64,000 nt of DNA, taken from positions 16,835,341 through 16,899,340 of the forward strand of contig OZ022241.1 in NCBI GenBank assembly GCA_963978895.1, given 5' to 3'. The notes beneath the pieces were generated by a model. That model was not told the DNA's origin. It saw only the letters and a program-made list of their open reading frames with translations, and ran no database searches. The stretch is from Erpobdella octoculata. Lineage: Eukaryota > Annelida > Clitellata > Hirudinida > Erpobdellidae. The position numbers and the translations under genes are program-made. This document shows, in pieces, positions 37,649 to 48,732 of the stretch. Numbering within the stretch: position 1 is the stretch's first letter; each line of letters starts with the position of its first letter.

Positions 37649-38140
37649 CCCAGATAATGTTCTCCAGAGTTTTGCAGGATTACCTTGACTATCATCGATT
37701 TTTCATCGATTCCAGTAAGAATTTTGTTTCTGCCTAAAAAGGCCGTGAGACGCCCGTACCTGGCTCATCAACAGAGTGCGATCATTCGGGTCTCGAGTCC
37801 GCTTGTAGCGCCGCTCTAACAGTCTTGATTTCCGTTTTGAGGCTGTGCAATCACGATCAAACCACGGCGTAAGAGGCTGAAGGCGCCGTCTGGCAGCAAG
37901 GAAGGGAGAATTTTGATCAAGGAGCGACTATAAGGTAGCGTCATAGAGCTCCTGGACCTGATCTATAAACATATCCTCATAGACCACCGGATTGCATAGG
38001 AGGCTGCTACGTTAATCGGACCGAAATCGCTCAGAGTCGAAACTCTTCAAAGCACGAGTATTAATCTTGACAAACCGAGCTGGAGGAAATCGGATTGGAC
38101 CCCAGAAGCGCACAAGAAAATGATCGGAGACTTGCGTCAG

Positions 38141-38962
38141 ATCAACGACAACAGACAGAGATGGAAGATCAGATCAGGTAATAACCAAATCAGGAGTATT
38201 ATCCTGCGTATGCGTAGGACCGGTAACAGACTGCACGAAGCCAAATGAACCTATGAGATCCAACAGACGAACAGAGTGTGGATCAAGAGTAATGTTGATC
38301 AACGACAACAGACAGAGATGGAAGATCAGATCAGGTAATAACCAAATCAAGAGTATTACCCTGCGTATGCGTAGGACCGGTAACAGACTGCACGAAGCCA
38401 AATGAACCTATGAGATCCAACAGACGAACAGAGTGTGGATCAAGAGTAATGTTGACCTTGACATTCAGATCTCTAGTAATAATGGCCAGGCAATTGTACG
38501 TCGCCAATGCTTCATAAAAATTTCCTAGTTCTATGAAAAAAAGATAACTCGCGGAGATGCTTCCAGGACGGTATATAAAAACAAAGATGAAACTCGTTTT
38601 AACGGATGAGAACTTTGTAGTTATGATCTTAAATGTAATTGGCGTCAATCCCAAAGCGAGTGGCTTGGCCGAGAGTGTGTCCCTGTGGATGACTGCAATT
38701 CCCCCATAAGAGCTGCCCCTTTCATCGGGCCCCCGAGCAGCTTTAATGAAGCGGTAACCGGGCAGAGTGATATTTTTAGGGCAACGTCATCAAAACACTC
38801 ATGCCAGGTCTCCAACAAACCAAGAAATGATAATCTGTTTTCATGTATAATGTCTGAGATAATGGCAATTTTGTATTTGATGGACCTCACGTTGAGACAG
38901 GCCGCAGGGATTGTGGCAGTGTTAGATCCCCTCTCCAAAAGCACACCCCGGTAGCTCATCAA
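38141..38962 (-). pseudogene. CR1 endonuclease region with 157-bp tandem duplication
   Basis: An apurinic-like endonuclease is recognisable: ACLNVRSIKYKIAIISDI, FLGLLETWH, then in another frame FVFIYRPGSISASYL, CLAIITRDLNVKVNI and GPTHTQGNTLDLVIT. The usual TGDLN has become TRDLN. A 157-bp direct duplication (38141-38297 and 38298-38454) repeats the PHSVRLLDLIGSFGFVQS...LVIT part. Several frameshifts separate the pieces. Confidence 0.82.
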
Positions 38963-39158
38963 TGACGCCTGATCTCGATACTAACTCCGGCGACCCCCCC
39001 CCCCGTCAGGCCACCGGCGCCACCAGACCAGGATCTGCCTGTAGAGCTGGTTTTGTTTCTTTTGACTTCCATCTTTTCATTATTTTTCCGTTGACCATAA
39101 ACAGATCTGTTTCTCCTTTGGAGATTCGAAGCCTCAGCTCCTCCTTTCACTGGTGCCT

Positions 39159-40139
39159 CTACTCACGTTGCTTTGGAGTTAGATCTTGATGAATGAAGAC
39201 TTTCTCGAGGCCGTTGCTTGCTCCTTTCAGGTTTTTTGCCCTGCAAAGTAATTTGTCTTTTTGTCCCTCTGATGAGAGTGTAAGTCTCGTCGGTCTTGGC
39301 TTCAGACCGACGTTGTCAGTTCGTCTGCCAATCCTAACCATGTCAATAACCGATGACATGTCACAGTTCAATTCAAGAAACAAATTTGTCAGCTTGTCAT
39401 TGTCCTCACCACTCTGACCTCCAGCACCTCCATCAGCAGATTCAGGCAGTCCATGGATGACGACATTACATCTTCGCCTACCAATCTCCTCTTGCTCCCT
39501 CTAATCTTCCACAATAACCTTGGTTTGCAACTGCAGTGCTGTTTGTGCCGATATGATATCTTTTTTGACCTGGGTTATTCCGGACTTTACCTCACCTGAA
39601 AACAATTCGACCCATTTTCTATCTTCTTTCTTCAAAATTTTTTCTTCCGTCTCAACTAGTTTTGAACTGATAGAACGTATGAGCTCCAATTTATTTTCTT
39701 CGACTCTCTTTTCGCATTGTTCTATACGGCTTCCGAAGACAATTATTTCTCTGTACAAATCTTCAATAGCAGCAGTACTTCTGGTAAGTTCCTTTTTGAA
39801 GTCAGAGTAGATTTTAACTGTGTCATCTTCAATTATGCCCACCTTTCTCTGTATCTTCGAAATGACCGGTAGTAACCTATCGGCTCCACGATGACATTCT
39901 TTACAAAACCAGAATAGTTCTTTACTGTGGAGAGTCAGTGCATTGGAAATGACCTCAGTGACACCGTGGCATTTGCAATGGAACCGTGTATCACAGAGAC
40001 CACACAAAACTCCATTGTCCAAGTCCGAGAATGATTTCGAGCAGTGACCACATTTTTCTTCACTATTTCCTGTTCTGTCATCTGTTTCTTGTCTTGGCTC
40101 AGTCCTGCTTTCTTTTTCAGTTCTGTTTTTTGGTGGCAT
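39159..40139 (-). pseudogene. CR1 ORF1 with PHD-like finger, one in-frame TAG
   Basis: The ATG at 40139 opens a frame running to 39159, broken only by one TAG at 39501-39503. Residues about 30-85 have the C4HC3 spacing of a PHD finger (CGHCSKSF, GVLCGLCDTRFHCKCHG, WFCKECH). A long helical coiled-coil region follows to about residue 210. Beyond the TAG, IGRRCNVVIHGLPES and RLTLSSEGQKDKLLCRAK with HQDLTPKQRE match the RNA-binding part of LINE ORF1 proteins. ORF1p would coat the LINE RNA. Apart from the stop, the frame is well preserved. Confidence 0.85.
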
Positions 40140-40373
40140 CTTCCCAAACCTTTTAGTCGTAGAGACGTTGTGACCTCACCAGAGCTTCAGGCAATTGGCA
40201 AAAAATAACGTATTATCGCTCTCACAACAGAGGAGACTTTTTAACAAGTTTACAAAAATATACAAACGTCCAGAACCAAAGAGAACAAAATTACTTTATA
40301 GTTAGAATCTGTTTTTAACAAGAATTTACAGATTGTTTCACCAAAAAACCGACAGTAGCCTGACAAAAAATAT

Positions 40374-40612
<239 letters not shown>

Positions 40613-40779
40613 ATGCTACTTTTGAGGTATACTTTAAGTGTTAGTATGGTAAAATAGTGTTATAGTATGGTAGAATTTGAAAATATTTAGTAATTTTATT
40701 TATTTATTTAAAGGTGGTTCAACAACCCTTCTATTAACTTCTATCAATACACACTTTTATTGGTGAAAATGAGTCAATG

Positions 40780-41693
40780 AAGATGGTCCCGGTTGCGTTT
40801 GCCATAATGTCGAAAAAAGAGCAACCGATTATAAAGCTGTATTGCGACTGTTAAGAGATCAGAAATTTTTTCAAATGGTCAGCTTGACAGGAAGGATTTG
40901 ATTTATTAATTCAATAAATTACGCTTTTTGAATTATAATTTTTTTAGTGGACTATGAAATAGCAATGTGGAAGGGAGCTAAAGCTGTATTTCCCGGCATT
41001 TGTATTAACGGTTGTTTGTTTCATTACAATGTAAGTCATCTCAATGTAAGTTTTAAAAAATTAAAAAATATGTTATTTATATTGGATACGTGTTTAAATC
41101 ATTTATTTCTATCACTAGAAATACGGATTGAAATCTCAATACGAGACAAAACATGCCACATTTGATCTTGGAAAAAAAATCATGGCTCTGGCATATTTAC
41201 CTCCGGATCAAATATCTATTATATTTGAAAAATAAAATAATGAAGTGGTGTGTCCAAAAATAAAAGTAAGTGTTACTATATTATTAGTGTTTACTGTTCA
41301 TACTTTTTAATAACAATGTTTTTATTTAGCAATTTATGAAATACTTTCAAAAAACGTGGCTGAATTTGTCCTATCAGTTTCCACCTGGTCCTGTTTTGAT
41401 GTCAAAATAAGAACCAACAACGACCTGGAAGGATGGAACAATGGCTTAAAGCAAATAGCCAACCACAACACAAGCCTTTATGCTTTGTGTTCCGTTTTAG
41501 AAAAGGAGGCACGAACATAGGTCTAAACGAGCAATTTGTAAGTTTGAATCAGATTCAAAGGGCTCAAAGAAAAGCTACAAAAGAGTTTGAAGAAGAACTC
41601 AACAAACTCTATGTTAAATTTACAAAAAAAAATTCGATTCAATTCAGCTGCATAGTCAGCTAACGAACTTGTTAAAATTGAATAACAATAAAT
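40780..41693 (+). pseudogene. Mutator-like transposase, catalytic core to C-terminus
   Basis: The order of fragments is that of a MULE transposase. VAFAIMSKK, then ATDYKAVLRLLRDQKFF after a one-base shift; VDYEIAMWKGAKAVFPG, with the second acidic residue, and GCLFHYN, the conserved FH after it. An 88-nt intron (41031-41118) follows, then KYGLKSQYE and IMALAYLPPDQ. A 64-nt intron (41266-41329) comes next, and the last exon has IRTNNDLEGWNNGLKQI. Frameshifts occur near 40830 and 41510. The last exon is about 90 percent identical to 16857-17211, but terminal repeats of the TTTCGTCGC type are not seen here. The introns support genuine splicing in an ancestral element. Confidence 0.82.
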
Positions 41694-41699
41694 GATTAT

Positions 41700-42160
41700 T
41701 ATTATGATTTTCTGTTATTTGAATTACAAAGTTTTTATTAAATGGGCTGTTTATTTGGTTTTCTTTTTAATATTCTTTGTATTATCAGTTGGTAAGAACG
41801 CTTGCAAAAAAAATTATTAAAATACAATAATTTAAGAGGTAACGTATTATACTAATCGCAAGCCATGCAAGTTTTGTATTATCACCTTTGCGTAACAAAT
41901 AACACAAATAGGTCATTTTATTAGTGAGTGTGTAAGCTAGACCACTAATCCGCCTGATTATCTGGCCGGACCAAGACACGAACGAACTAAAATAATTAAG
42001 CCTCCTTCGGCCAAAGAAATCACATTATTTGGAAAGCTAAAAAAATAACTTGTTAGAGTTTATTCAATACGTGTAATGTCCAATGGGTGAATTGATCGCT
42101 CTCGTTTGTATATGTATATACACTAGGTAAATTTAAAATCAATCCAGGAATTTGAAATCA
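41700..42160. other. No recognisable gene
   Basis: Apart from the common 3' flank of the Mutator-like copies up to about 41775 (also at 17211-17290), I see only AT-rich sequence. Confidence 0.4.
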
Positions 42161-42164
42161 TAAG

Positions 42165-42222
42165 CCACTACCCGAACCCGAACCCGGTTTTTGGAAAACT
42201 ACAAACCCGAACCCGAAAACTC
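42165..42222. repeat. CCCGAACCCGAACCCG motif block
   Basis: Repeated CCCGAACCCG units before an (AT)n tract, similar to the window's first bases. Probably a hAT-type subterminal fragment. Confidence 0.45.
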
Positions 42223-42393
<171 letters not shown>

Positions 42394-42659
42394 GTTCCGA
42401 GCCTATCATAGTCGTAGTCTATATAAAAACACTGTGTATAAATTTTGAGAAAAAAATGTTATATTTAGGGGTAGCTCAAGTACCTCAAAAATTATGAAAA
42501 TTATGAAAATTTGAAGAACTACGAGTCATTCGTAATTTATTGTAATAAAAAGGCAGTAATTATTTATGAAAACATTAATAATAAATAATCTTTTTTCAAT
42601 ATTCACTATTAAGTTTCTGACTAGAGTTTATCGACTTATAACAGCCTTGAAAGAGTTTA

Positions 42660-43651
42660 TTTCCTGCTCTTAGGGTACATTTTGTGATGGTCCCCCACAA
42701 CCTGCAGTAGGAATTGCAGCTGCGATTCATCATGTCTTAAAATTTTACTGTACTGCTGAATGAGTGCCACTCCATGTTCAGCGTGATCATTAACAACTTT
42801 TAAGTTATCTACTGTTTCTGCAGCTTACTTGTAGTCGTCTCTGTTTTCCCACAAGTCTGGATCAACCGAAAGAAATACATCTGGAAGTTCCAGGATGCGA
42901 AACATTGACTTTGCTGTGATGAAATCTTCTAAGTTTTTATCCTTAATGAATCAAGAGCAACAGTGATTCGCTTGGAATGATTCTGATCTTGGTCTTTTTT
43001 ATTATGCTTGGCACTTATCGTCAGTCTCTTGAATGAGGAACTGACCCGACTGTCGAAGAAAGCTAAGCTAACAAATTTGTGGGACAAGAACCACAAGTGA
43101 TTGGAAACTTTGAGTGATGTTGTCTTTGAGATTGCTGAATGGATTGATGAATATTCAAGTAGTGACTTCAGCAGCAGAAGGTCAATATAAGGAACACCCT
43201 GTGTTTCCGGTGCAGAGACCCAGGCTTTCAGGTAGACACGTACTGTGAAGTTCTGTAAACACACACACATCACGTAATCCTTTCAGTTCTGCGTAAGTCA
43301 GTTAGAATTGAGCCCTGAACATCCGGATCTTCAAACTATAAATAACACTTTGGACATCTGGTGGGCGTGGTGCATTGCTCTTGGTGACATGAATCGCAAT
43401 CCCCTGGCAGAAACTGCTCCGAGAAAGACAATCACAAGTTCTAGAAATTCTTTATAATCATCTCTTGGCTGACTCTGTTCAAGATGGTTGTTGGCATAAT
43501 CTATGGTGTCAGGCTGAATGTCACCCACTAGACTTCCCACGTCATCAGCTTTAATTCCTGGTTCACACTTATTTATGACAGTATAAATTTTAATTTTTGG
43601 ATTTATATATATATATATATACACGTTTAAAACTTGTTTCTTCCTCACCAC
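42660..43651 (-). pseudogene. Unnamed repetitive-family protein, frame-broken
   Basis: The minus strand reads DDYKEFLELVIVFLGAVS and FMSPRAMHHAHQMSKVL, then after a shift VYLKAWVSAPETQGVPY, VSNHLWFLSHKFVSLAFF and DSRVSSSFKRLT. After another break it continues DFITAKSMFRILELPD, DPDLWENRDDYK, a stop, and AAETVDNLKVVNDHAEHG with a VGDHHKMYPKSRK end. From memory of invertebrate proteomes this resembles an abundant uncharacterised family that I suspect is transposon-derived, but I cannot name it. At least two frameshifts and one stop make it a pseudogene. An (AT)n tract invades the 5' part near 43600. Confidence 0.6.
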
Positions 43652-43967
43652 AAAAAAGTTAGTTAGTTAGAAGGTTACGATTTTCATTATATTCATAAAA
43701 AAAATAATATTAAATTGCCACTACAGACAGGCAGATTATATGCAAAATTATTGTGCAAATATGAGTGAAGAACAGTGATCTCAAATTTGAAAAAATTATT
43801 CACAAAAACACAAAATGATCGAGACAACATGGACGAAGAACAAAGATATTTCACTTACCAGAAACAGATGTACCACTGTGTAAAATACTTTGAGAAAATT
43901 TTGTAAGTCTGCAAATATAAAAAAAATAGTGATTTACAAATAAACATAAGAGTTGCCGTTGAATAAA

Positions 43968-44476
43968 TCTAAATATATATAAATGAATGTTTAGTTGTTT
44001 GTTTGTCCTTTATAGAAATCTGAACCGCTGGAGCGATCTTAATGAAAGTTGGCAAGGAATTAGTTCTCATACAGCGGAAGAAAGTTAAAAAGGTTTAGAT
44101 TCTCTACTCCCATTCCCCGGCTAAGGGGGGCCAAAAACCCTTTCCAGGTCAAAAGTGCCTATGTGCGACCATCAAATGTAATTGCGTAATAAAATTCAAA
44201 TTTAGTTTATGTAACAACGTTTGAAGGATTTAAGCAACTTTTACCTAATCTATTTTACGTATTATTGACTAAAAAAAGTTAGGAAAGAATGGAAAAGAGA
44301 AAATGAGCGGTAACGGGAGAGCAAGCGTGAGCGAGAAAGAGAAAGCGAACGGGATAGTGATCGGGAACTGGAAAGCGACCGGAAGCGGGAGAGCAAACGG
44401 GAAGGAAACGGGAGTAAGAGAGAAAAACGATAAAAAACCTCTTAAAACCCCGAGCAACGCCGTGTAACCCCGCTAA
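43968..44476 (+). mobile_element. Complete non-autonomous Helitron, 509 bp
   Basis: It begins TCTAAATATATATAAATG after an A, followed by GTTTGTTTGTCC and a CCGCTGGAGCGATCTTAATG phrase. It ends with the hairpin region CCCGAGCAACGCCGTG, then TAACCCCGCTAA and a T. The 3' third is the GGGAACGGGA decamer array. CTAA fits the CTRR rule. No protein is encoded. Confidence 0.88.
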
Positions 44477-44529
44477 TTATTAATGAAAAAAAGGTTGGTT
44501 CGCATTACTGCGGACCATAGAGCGTAGTT

Positions 44530-44990
44530 TGCGAATATTGCCAAGCAAAACACTAACTATGGACTTGCTGATGATATAATAGAAAATTCTCAAAATATGA
44601 TATGTAAAGATTCTTTAATTAATGAAGTTTATATCATTTCAGATATTGAACGCTGTTCCAGCCAAGTTATATTATGTTCAAAAAACTTGAAAGTTGATGA
44701 AATCTATAACACAAATTGTTAGATATACATGAAGGCAATCAAATAACATATCTTATTGTGGACTCAATTGATGATGCAAATGAAGATATGCAAAATTACT
44801 CTATTGAGTTTCTCAATGAACAAACACGTCTGTTATGCCGCTACATAAACTTCAATTAAAATTTGTTGCCTAATAATGTTACTAAAAAATCTTAATACTA
44901 AACGAGATGTCTGCAATGGATTTCGATTATGGTTAAAGATGTAAAACCAAATTTAATTATTGCAGAAATTTGAATGGGGCAGGTATAAAG
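44530..44990 (+). pseudogene. Helitron helicase relic, plus strand
   Basis: Translation gives DSIDDANEDMQNYSIEF and LNEQT, followed by broken pieces matching the MLLKNLN...CNGFRL block of Helitron helicases (compare VEFLNEQTPSGMP at about 58290). Several stops interrupt it. It points towards the minus-strand relic that starts at about 44990, so the two are head to head. Confidence 0.6.
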
Positions 44991-45122
44991 TATTCCCGCG
45001 GGGATGGTGTTTGATATTGCGGTAATCCCGTGGGTTTAACTAGTCTACTAAGCCTATATGATGTACTAGATGTCTTTTCAGAAATTTTGATTTTAACATT
45101 GCAATCACGACGTACTCGAGAC

Positions 45123-46498
45123 CAGGGACGTAAATTCAGCATTTTCCAGGGGGGGGCAAAATTTTCCCGCCATTATATAGCTTACTGACAGGGTTATCCG
45201 GTGTTGTCCGGGTTTTTTGTGCTTAGTTTTTTTTCGTTTTTGCCAACGAAACGTCAAAGAAATAACAGATTTTTTTTTTAATTTTTCAAAATTTTCTCAT
45301 CAATGAAGTTACCTGCATGCCAAATGTTGTTAAAATTGCTCCTGCGGCTTGGATGTGATAAACGAATGCTCTCACACACACATTACCTTTTACATTTATA
45401 TAAATACGTAGGTACAAGCAGAGAGGGATGGGGAAATGCATCCCCCATCAGAGTATCAATTGAAATTTTTTTGGGTATAATACCTTGTTTTTAGAAGACG
45501 ACCGTAGCTTTTTTGGGAGGAGAAATTAGAAGTCTTTGAAAAAAATTTTGAAAAATACATACGACTACCCCTTACCGGTTATCAGCTTTTTGGAAGAGAA
45601 TATAAAAATTTCTGAAGAAAATCCCCACCAAAAAATTCTATATTCGCCACGCGCCACTGGGTATAAGGGGGATGAATGATTTAATCATATTGCAGGGGCA
45701 AGTACAAGATTAGTAAAACAAGTAAAGGAAAAACAAGTTTTTCAACACAAACTTTGATTTCAAATACATTCAATTTAGAAATGCAAAAAATGTTCAATGT
45801 TTTTTTTAAAAATTGAATCATGTATTTTCATCAAATATAAAGCTGTGCTGAAAGTTTCAACTTCCTAGCTAGTCAAAATGCTGGTTAAATTTCACTTGCA
45901 AGATTTGCGTACAGAGAAAGACACACACACACAAACAAACAGAGATTGTAACCTAAATAAAAATTTGTAAAAAAGATGTCCAAAATGGGGTGGGTATAAT
46001 TTTGTTTTATTTTTGTGTAATAAATAATAACTTTGATGTAGACAGCTGTGAGGGAATCAACATTGTATTAATACCACTAATAGGGTAAAATTCCACGAGT
46101 TCTCTTATTGTATTTTGGCACAGAAAACAGCTAATCTTTGGACCAACACTGATACACAAATTATTACTCTGCAGTTATTGGTAAATCTAGCATCGAGCTA
46201 AGATATAAAATTGTCTACACACGCAAAAAGAATTTCAATACGCATTGAATCATCACGAGGTTAAGTAAAGTTAAAATTAACATATTATATAGTAAACTCT
46301 AAGTAAAAAAAAATTTAATTTTGGAAATCAAGGGGGGGCGAATTGTCTATACACGCCGGAAAGATTTCAATACGCATTGCATCATCACTAGGTTAAGTAA
46401 AGTTAAAATTAAATAAATATATAGGTAAAAAAAATTCAAATTTTGAAAATCAGGGGGGGGCAAATGCCCCCCCCTGCCCCCCCCAATTTACGTCCCTG
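45123..46498. mobile_element. Non-autonomous hAT, copy 2 (CAGGGACGTAAATT ends)
   Basis: Same family as 22171-23517 and colinear with it. It is flanked by CTCGAGAC at 45115-45122 and 46499-46506, a perfect 8-bp duplication. No transposase. It includes an internal direct repeat around 'AATACGCATTG...ATCATCAC' that is also present in the other copy. Confidence 0.93.
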
Positions 46499-47764
46499 CT
46501 CGAGACATGGCAACATATGCCTGTCCATGACTAAACACAGGCTTTTGTGAATAAATGGCTACCATGTCTAATGTTTGTTCTTGAGATTTAATTATTGTCA
46601 CTGCAAATGCCAGTTTAACTGGAAACTGTCTTCTTTTGAGAACGAAGGGAAATTCTGGATTTGTTGTGCCAAACCTATATTAGGAATAAACACAATTTCT
46701 TTCTTACCTGCCCCATTTAAAATTTCTGCAATATTTAAATCTCTAACCATTAATTGAGTTCCGTATTAGGATTTTTTAATAAAAGTATTAGGTAGGCAAT
46801 TTTTAATTAAAGTTTATGTAGTGGCATTCCAGACGGTGCTTGTTCATTGAGAAACTCAATTGGGTAATTTTGCATGTCTTCATCGTTTGCATAAAATTAA
46901 AGAATTTTTGCATATCATGTTTTGAAGAATTTCTATTATATCATCAGGAAACCCATAATTGGTATTTAAGGTGCCATTACTTATTTAGCTAACTATTGAC
47001 TAAAGTCAGGATCTATAGAAAGGACATAATTTTTAAGTTTCAAAACTTTGAACCTCTTCCAATGTTCATTAAATTTTAGGCTTGCTTCGACAATTGCAGC
47101 TCTGATGCCATGAAGTACTACAGGTAGTGTTTGACAAAAATCTCAACCAATAAGCAATGTTTTGCCATCAAATAGTTTCAAACTTTCTATTATCTTTTTA
47201 AATAGTTTAGTTTATCTACAGCTTTCAATGCTGTGGTGGGTGCCATCGAAAACTCATCCTAGATTATAATTTTTTATAACCTCCGCATCTGAAGTATTTA
47301 ATCGCATTGAAGATGTTGAAGTATCCAACAATTGTACAGGTAGTACGAACTGAGAATAATAAGTTCTTCCACCTGGTAGTAAATTTGCAGCAATTCCTGT
47401 AAGGAAGTTGAAACAATTTTGACATTTGTTTCATAGACCAAATACTATAGACAGAAATCATATGATATTAGTAACAATCGATAGGTCATTTTTTATACTT
47501 GCAAATGGTTAACATAAAAAAATTATAAACGTTAAATATTGTGGTGAAAAATCGACTTAACCGTAACAAGTCAACTTGTTTCAACTCCCCTCATACCGAG
47601 GTAAGATGAAACAGGGGCCCAGGCGAGTTGAAACATATGATTTTTTAGAAGTATTATATGTTGTAAAATAAAAATGATTATATAAATTAAAGGTATTTAT
47701 TAAAATAAAACTTTCCAAGAACGAAACAACTTTTTTAAATAATATTTTGTAATGATATATTAGT

Positions 47765-48345
47765 TAAGTAGGTAGCTATGTAGGGTTCCTAGGCTAGGGA
47801 TAACCTATATGGGTTGTATATGGTCCTATATAAGCTGAATGGGCTTTTGCAATAGCAAAACGTCTGTATGGGAGCTGTATGGGTCCCACGCGAGGTTCAT
47901 GGGTTAATTTATATCTTAGCTATAAGTGGGCTGAGCCAAGTCTGTTTTAATTTGTTTGTTTTATTAATTGTATCAATAAAAGTTACTTATTCTTTTATTT
48001 ATTTTTTTAAATAAACATAATTTTCAACAAAAATTGTATTATTCACTTTTGTGAAGATTTACATCATTTGACGATATTTGACTGACAAATCAAGTTTTCT
48101 ATACTTTGGTTGGTGTAGTGGTATAGACACCGGCTATGGGAGTCGTAGGACCCGTGTTCGATCCCCGGTCCAGGCACATAACGCATATTTTAAATCTTTA
48201 TTTTTAGCCCATATAGCCAATATAGGACCCACTTGATTCGGTGTGTCACCTTGATACGGGTCTTATATGATCAGCCCATCTGGGAGTCTGGGACCCACTA
48301 AGATGCCCATTTGGAACCCATATAGGTCCCAGGTATGAATGTTCA
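47765..48345. repeat. CCCATATAG / CTATATGGG motif block around a tRNA-like core
   Basis: Many copies of (T)ATGGGT, CCTATAT and CCCATATAG occur in inverted orientation left and right of the tRNA-like stretch at 48112-48178. The block runs from TAGGGTTCCTAGGCTAGGG to TTCACAGGGTT and looks like a transposable element of its own. Confidence 0.5.
48112..48178 (+). ncRNA. tRNA-like sequence
   Basis: GGTTGGTGTAGTGGTATAGA gives an A-box-like start and GTGTTCGATCCCCGGTCC a B box at the right distance. T-stem pairing has one mismatch and the acceptor stem does not pair well, so a SINE head or tRNA pseudogene is likely. Confidence 0.5.
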
Positions 48346-48479
48346 CAGGGTTAAGTATTACAATCAGTCTTGATCAATATTTCTTCAAATATTTGGGTTA
48401 CAAAAATCTCACAAATGTCAAAAATAAAAATATTATGAAAATAAAAAACGTCAATCGGACAAGCAGTTGTGGTAAATAT

Positions 48480-48605
48480 GAAAAAGTTCAGGTTGTAACT
48501 TGAAGCCGTGTCACGGAGACTTTTCTGTCGTAAAGTTACTTCTACTGCGAGATCATATATTTCGTGACTCGCCATACCTCTGTCAGTCTTTCTTTTACAA
48601 GGCAT
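48480..48605 (-). pseudogene. Pogo/psq-type helix-turn-helix exon
   Basis: The ATG at 48605 opens MPCKRKTDRGMASHEIYD, followed by AVEVTLRQKSLRDTASSYNL. The pattern (KTDRG...A...V....SLR.AA..Y.I) is the N-terminal psq-like DNA-binding domain of pogo/jerky-type transposases. The match ends at about residue 39, where a second helix would continue (usually PKSTL). Downstream text is unrelated, so the next exon is lost or lies across an unseen intron. It sits in the insertion at 47560-49070. Confidence 0.6.
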
Positions 48606-48697
48606 ACGGAACCAAAATAAACAAATTAAATCAACAATAAAAATTTTTTTTTAGTGCCCGTTATTTAGTGACTGTTCTTTGATATAAAACTGAAAAC

Positions 48698-48732
48698 GAG
48701 GAGAGTTGAAACAGTCTGTTTCAACTCTCCTC
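48698..48732. repeat. Perfect 16-bp palindrome
   Basis: GAGGAGAGTTGAAACA, the spacer GTC, then the exact reverse complement. It is 93 bases upstream of the helix-turn-helix ATG on the minus strand and uses the same GAGTTGAAAC motif found at both ends of the insertion. Confidence 0.85.

Larger units (their letters stand above)
35994..40139 (-). mobile_element. CR1-type LINE, broken, about 4.1 kb
   Basis: In minus-strand order the segment holds ORF1 with a PHD-like finger (40139-39159), an endonuclease region (38962-38150), a reverse transcriptase N-terminal half (37648-36944) and a C-terminal tail (36350-35994). The tail has the motif RTRLHWLPFPQRIRFKL, which marks CR1/RTE-like elements. It is more G/C-rich than the surroundings. 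The middle of the reverse transcriptase, with the catalytic YxDD, is missing where 36380-36830 intervenes. Confidence 0.88.

Noticed and set aside
48112..48178. Functional tRNA gene
   Set aside because: A and B boxes are present but acceptor and T-stem pairing is incomplete, so it is listed only as tRNA-like.
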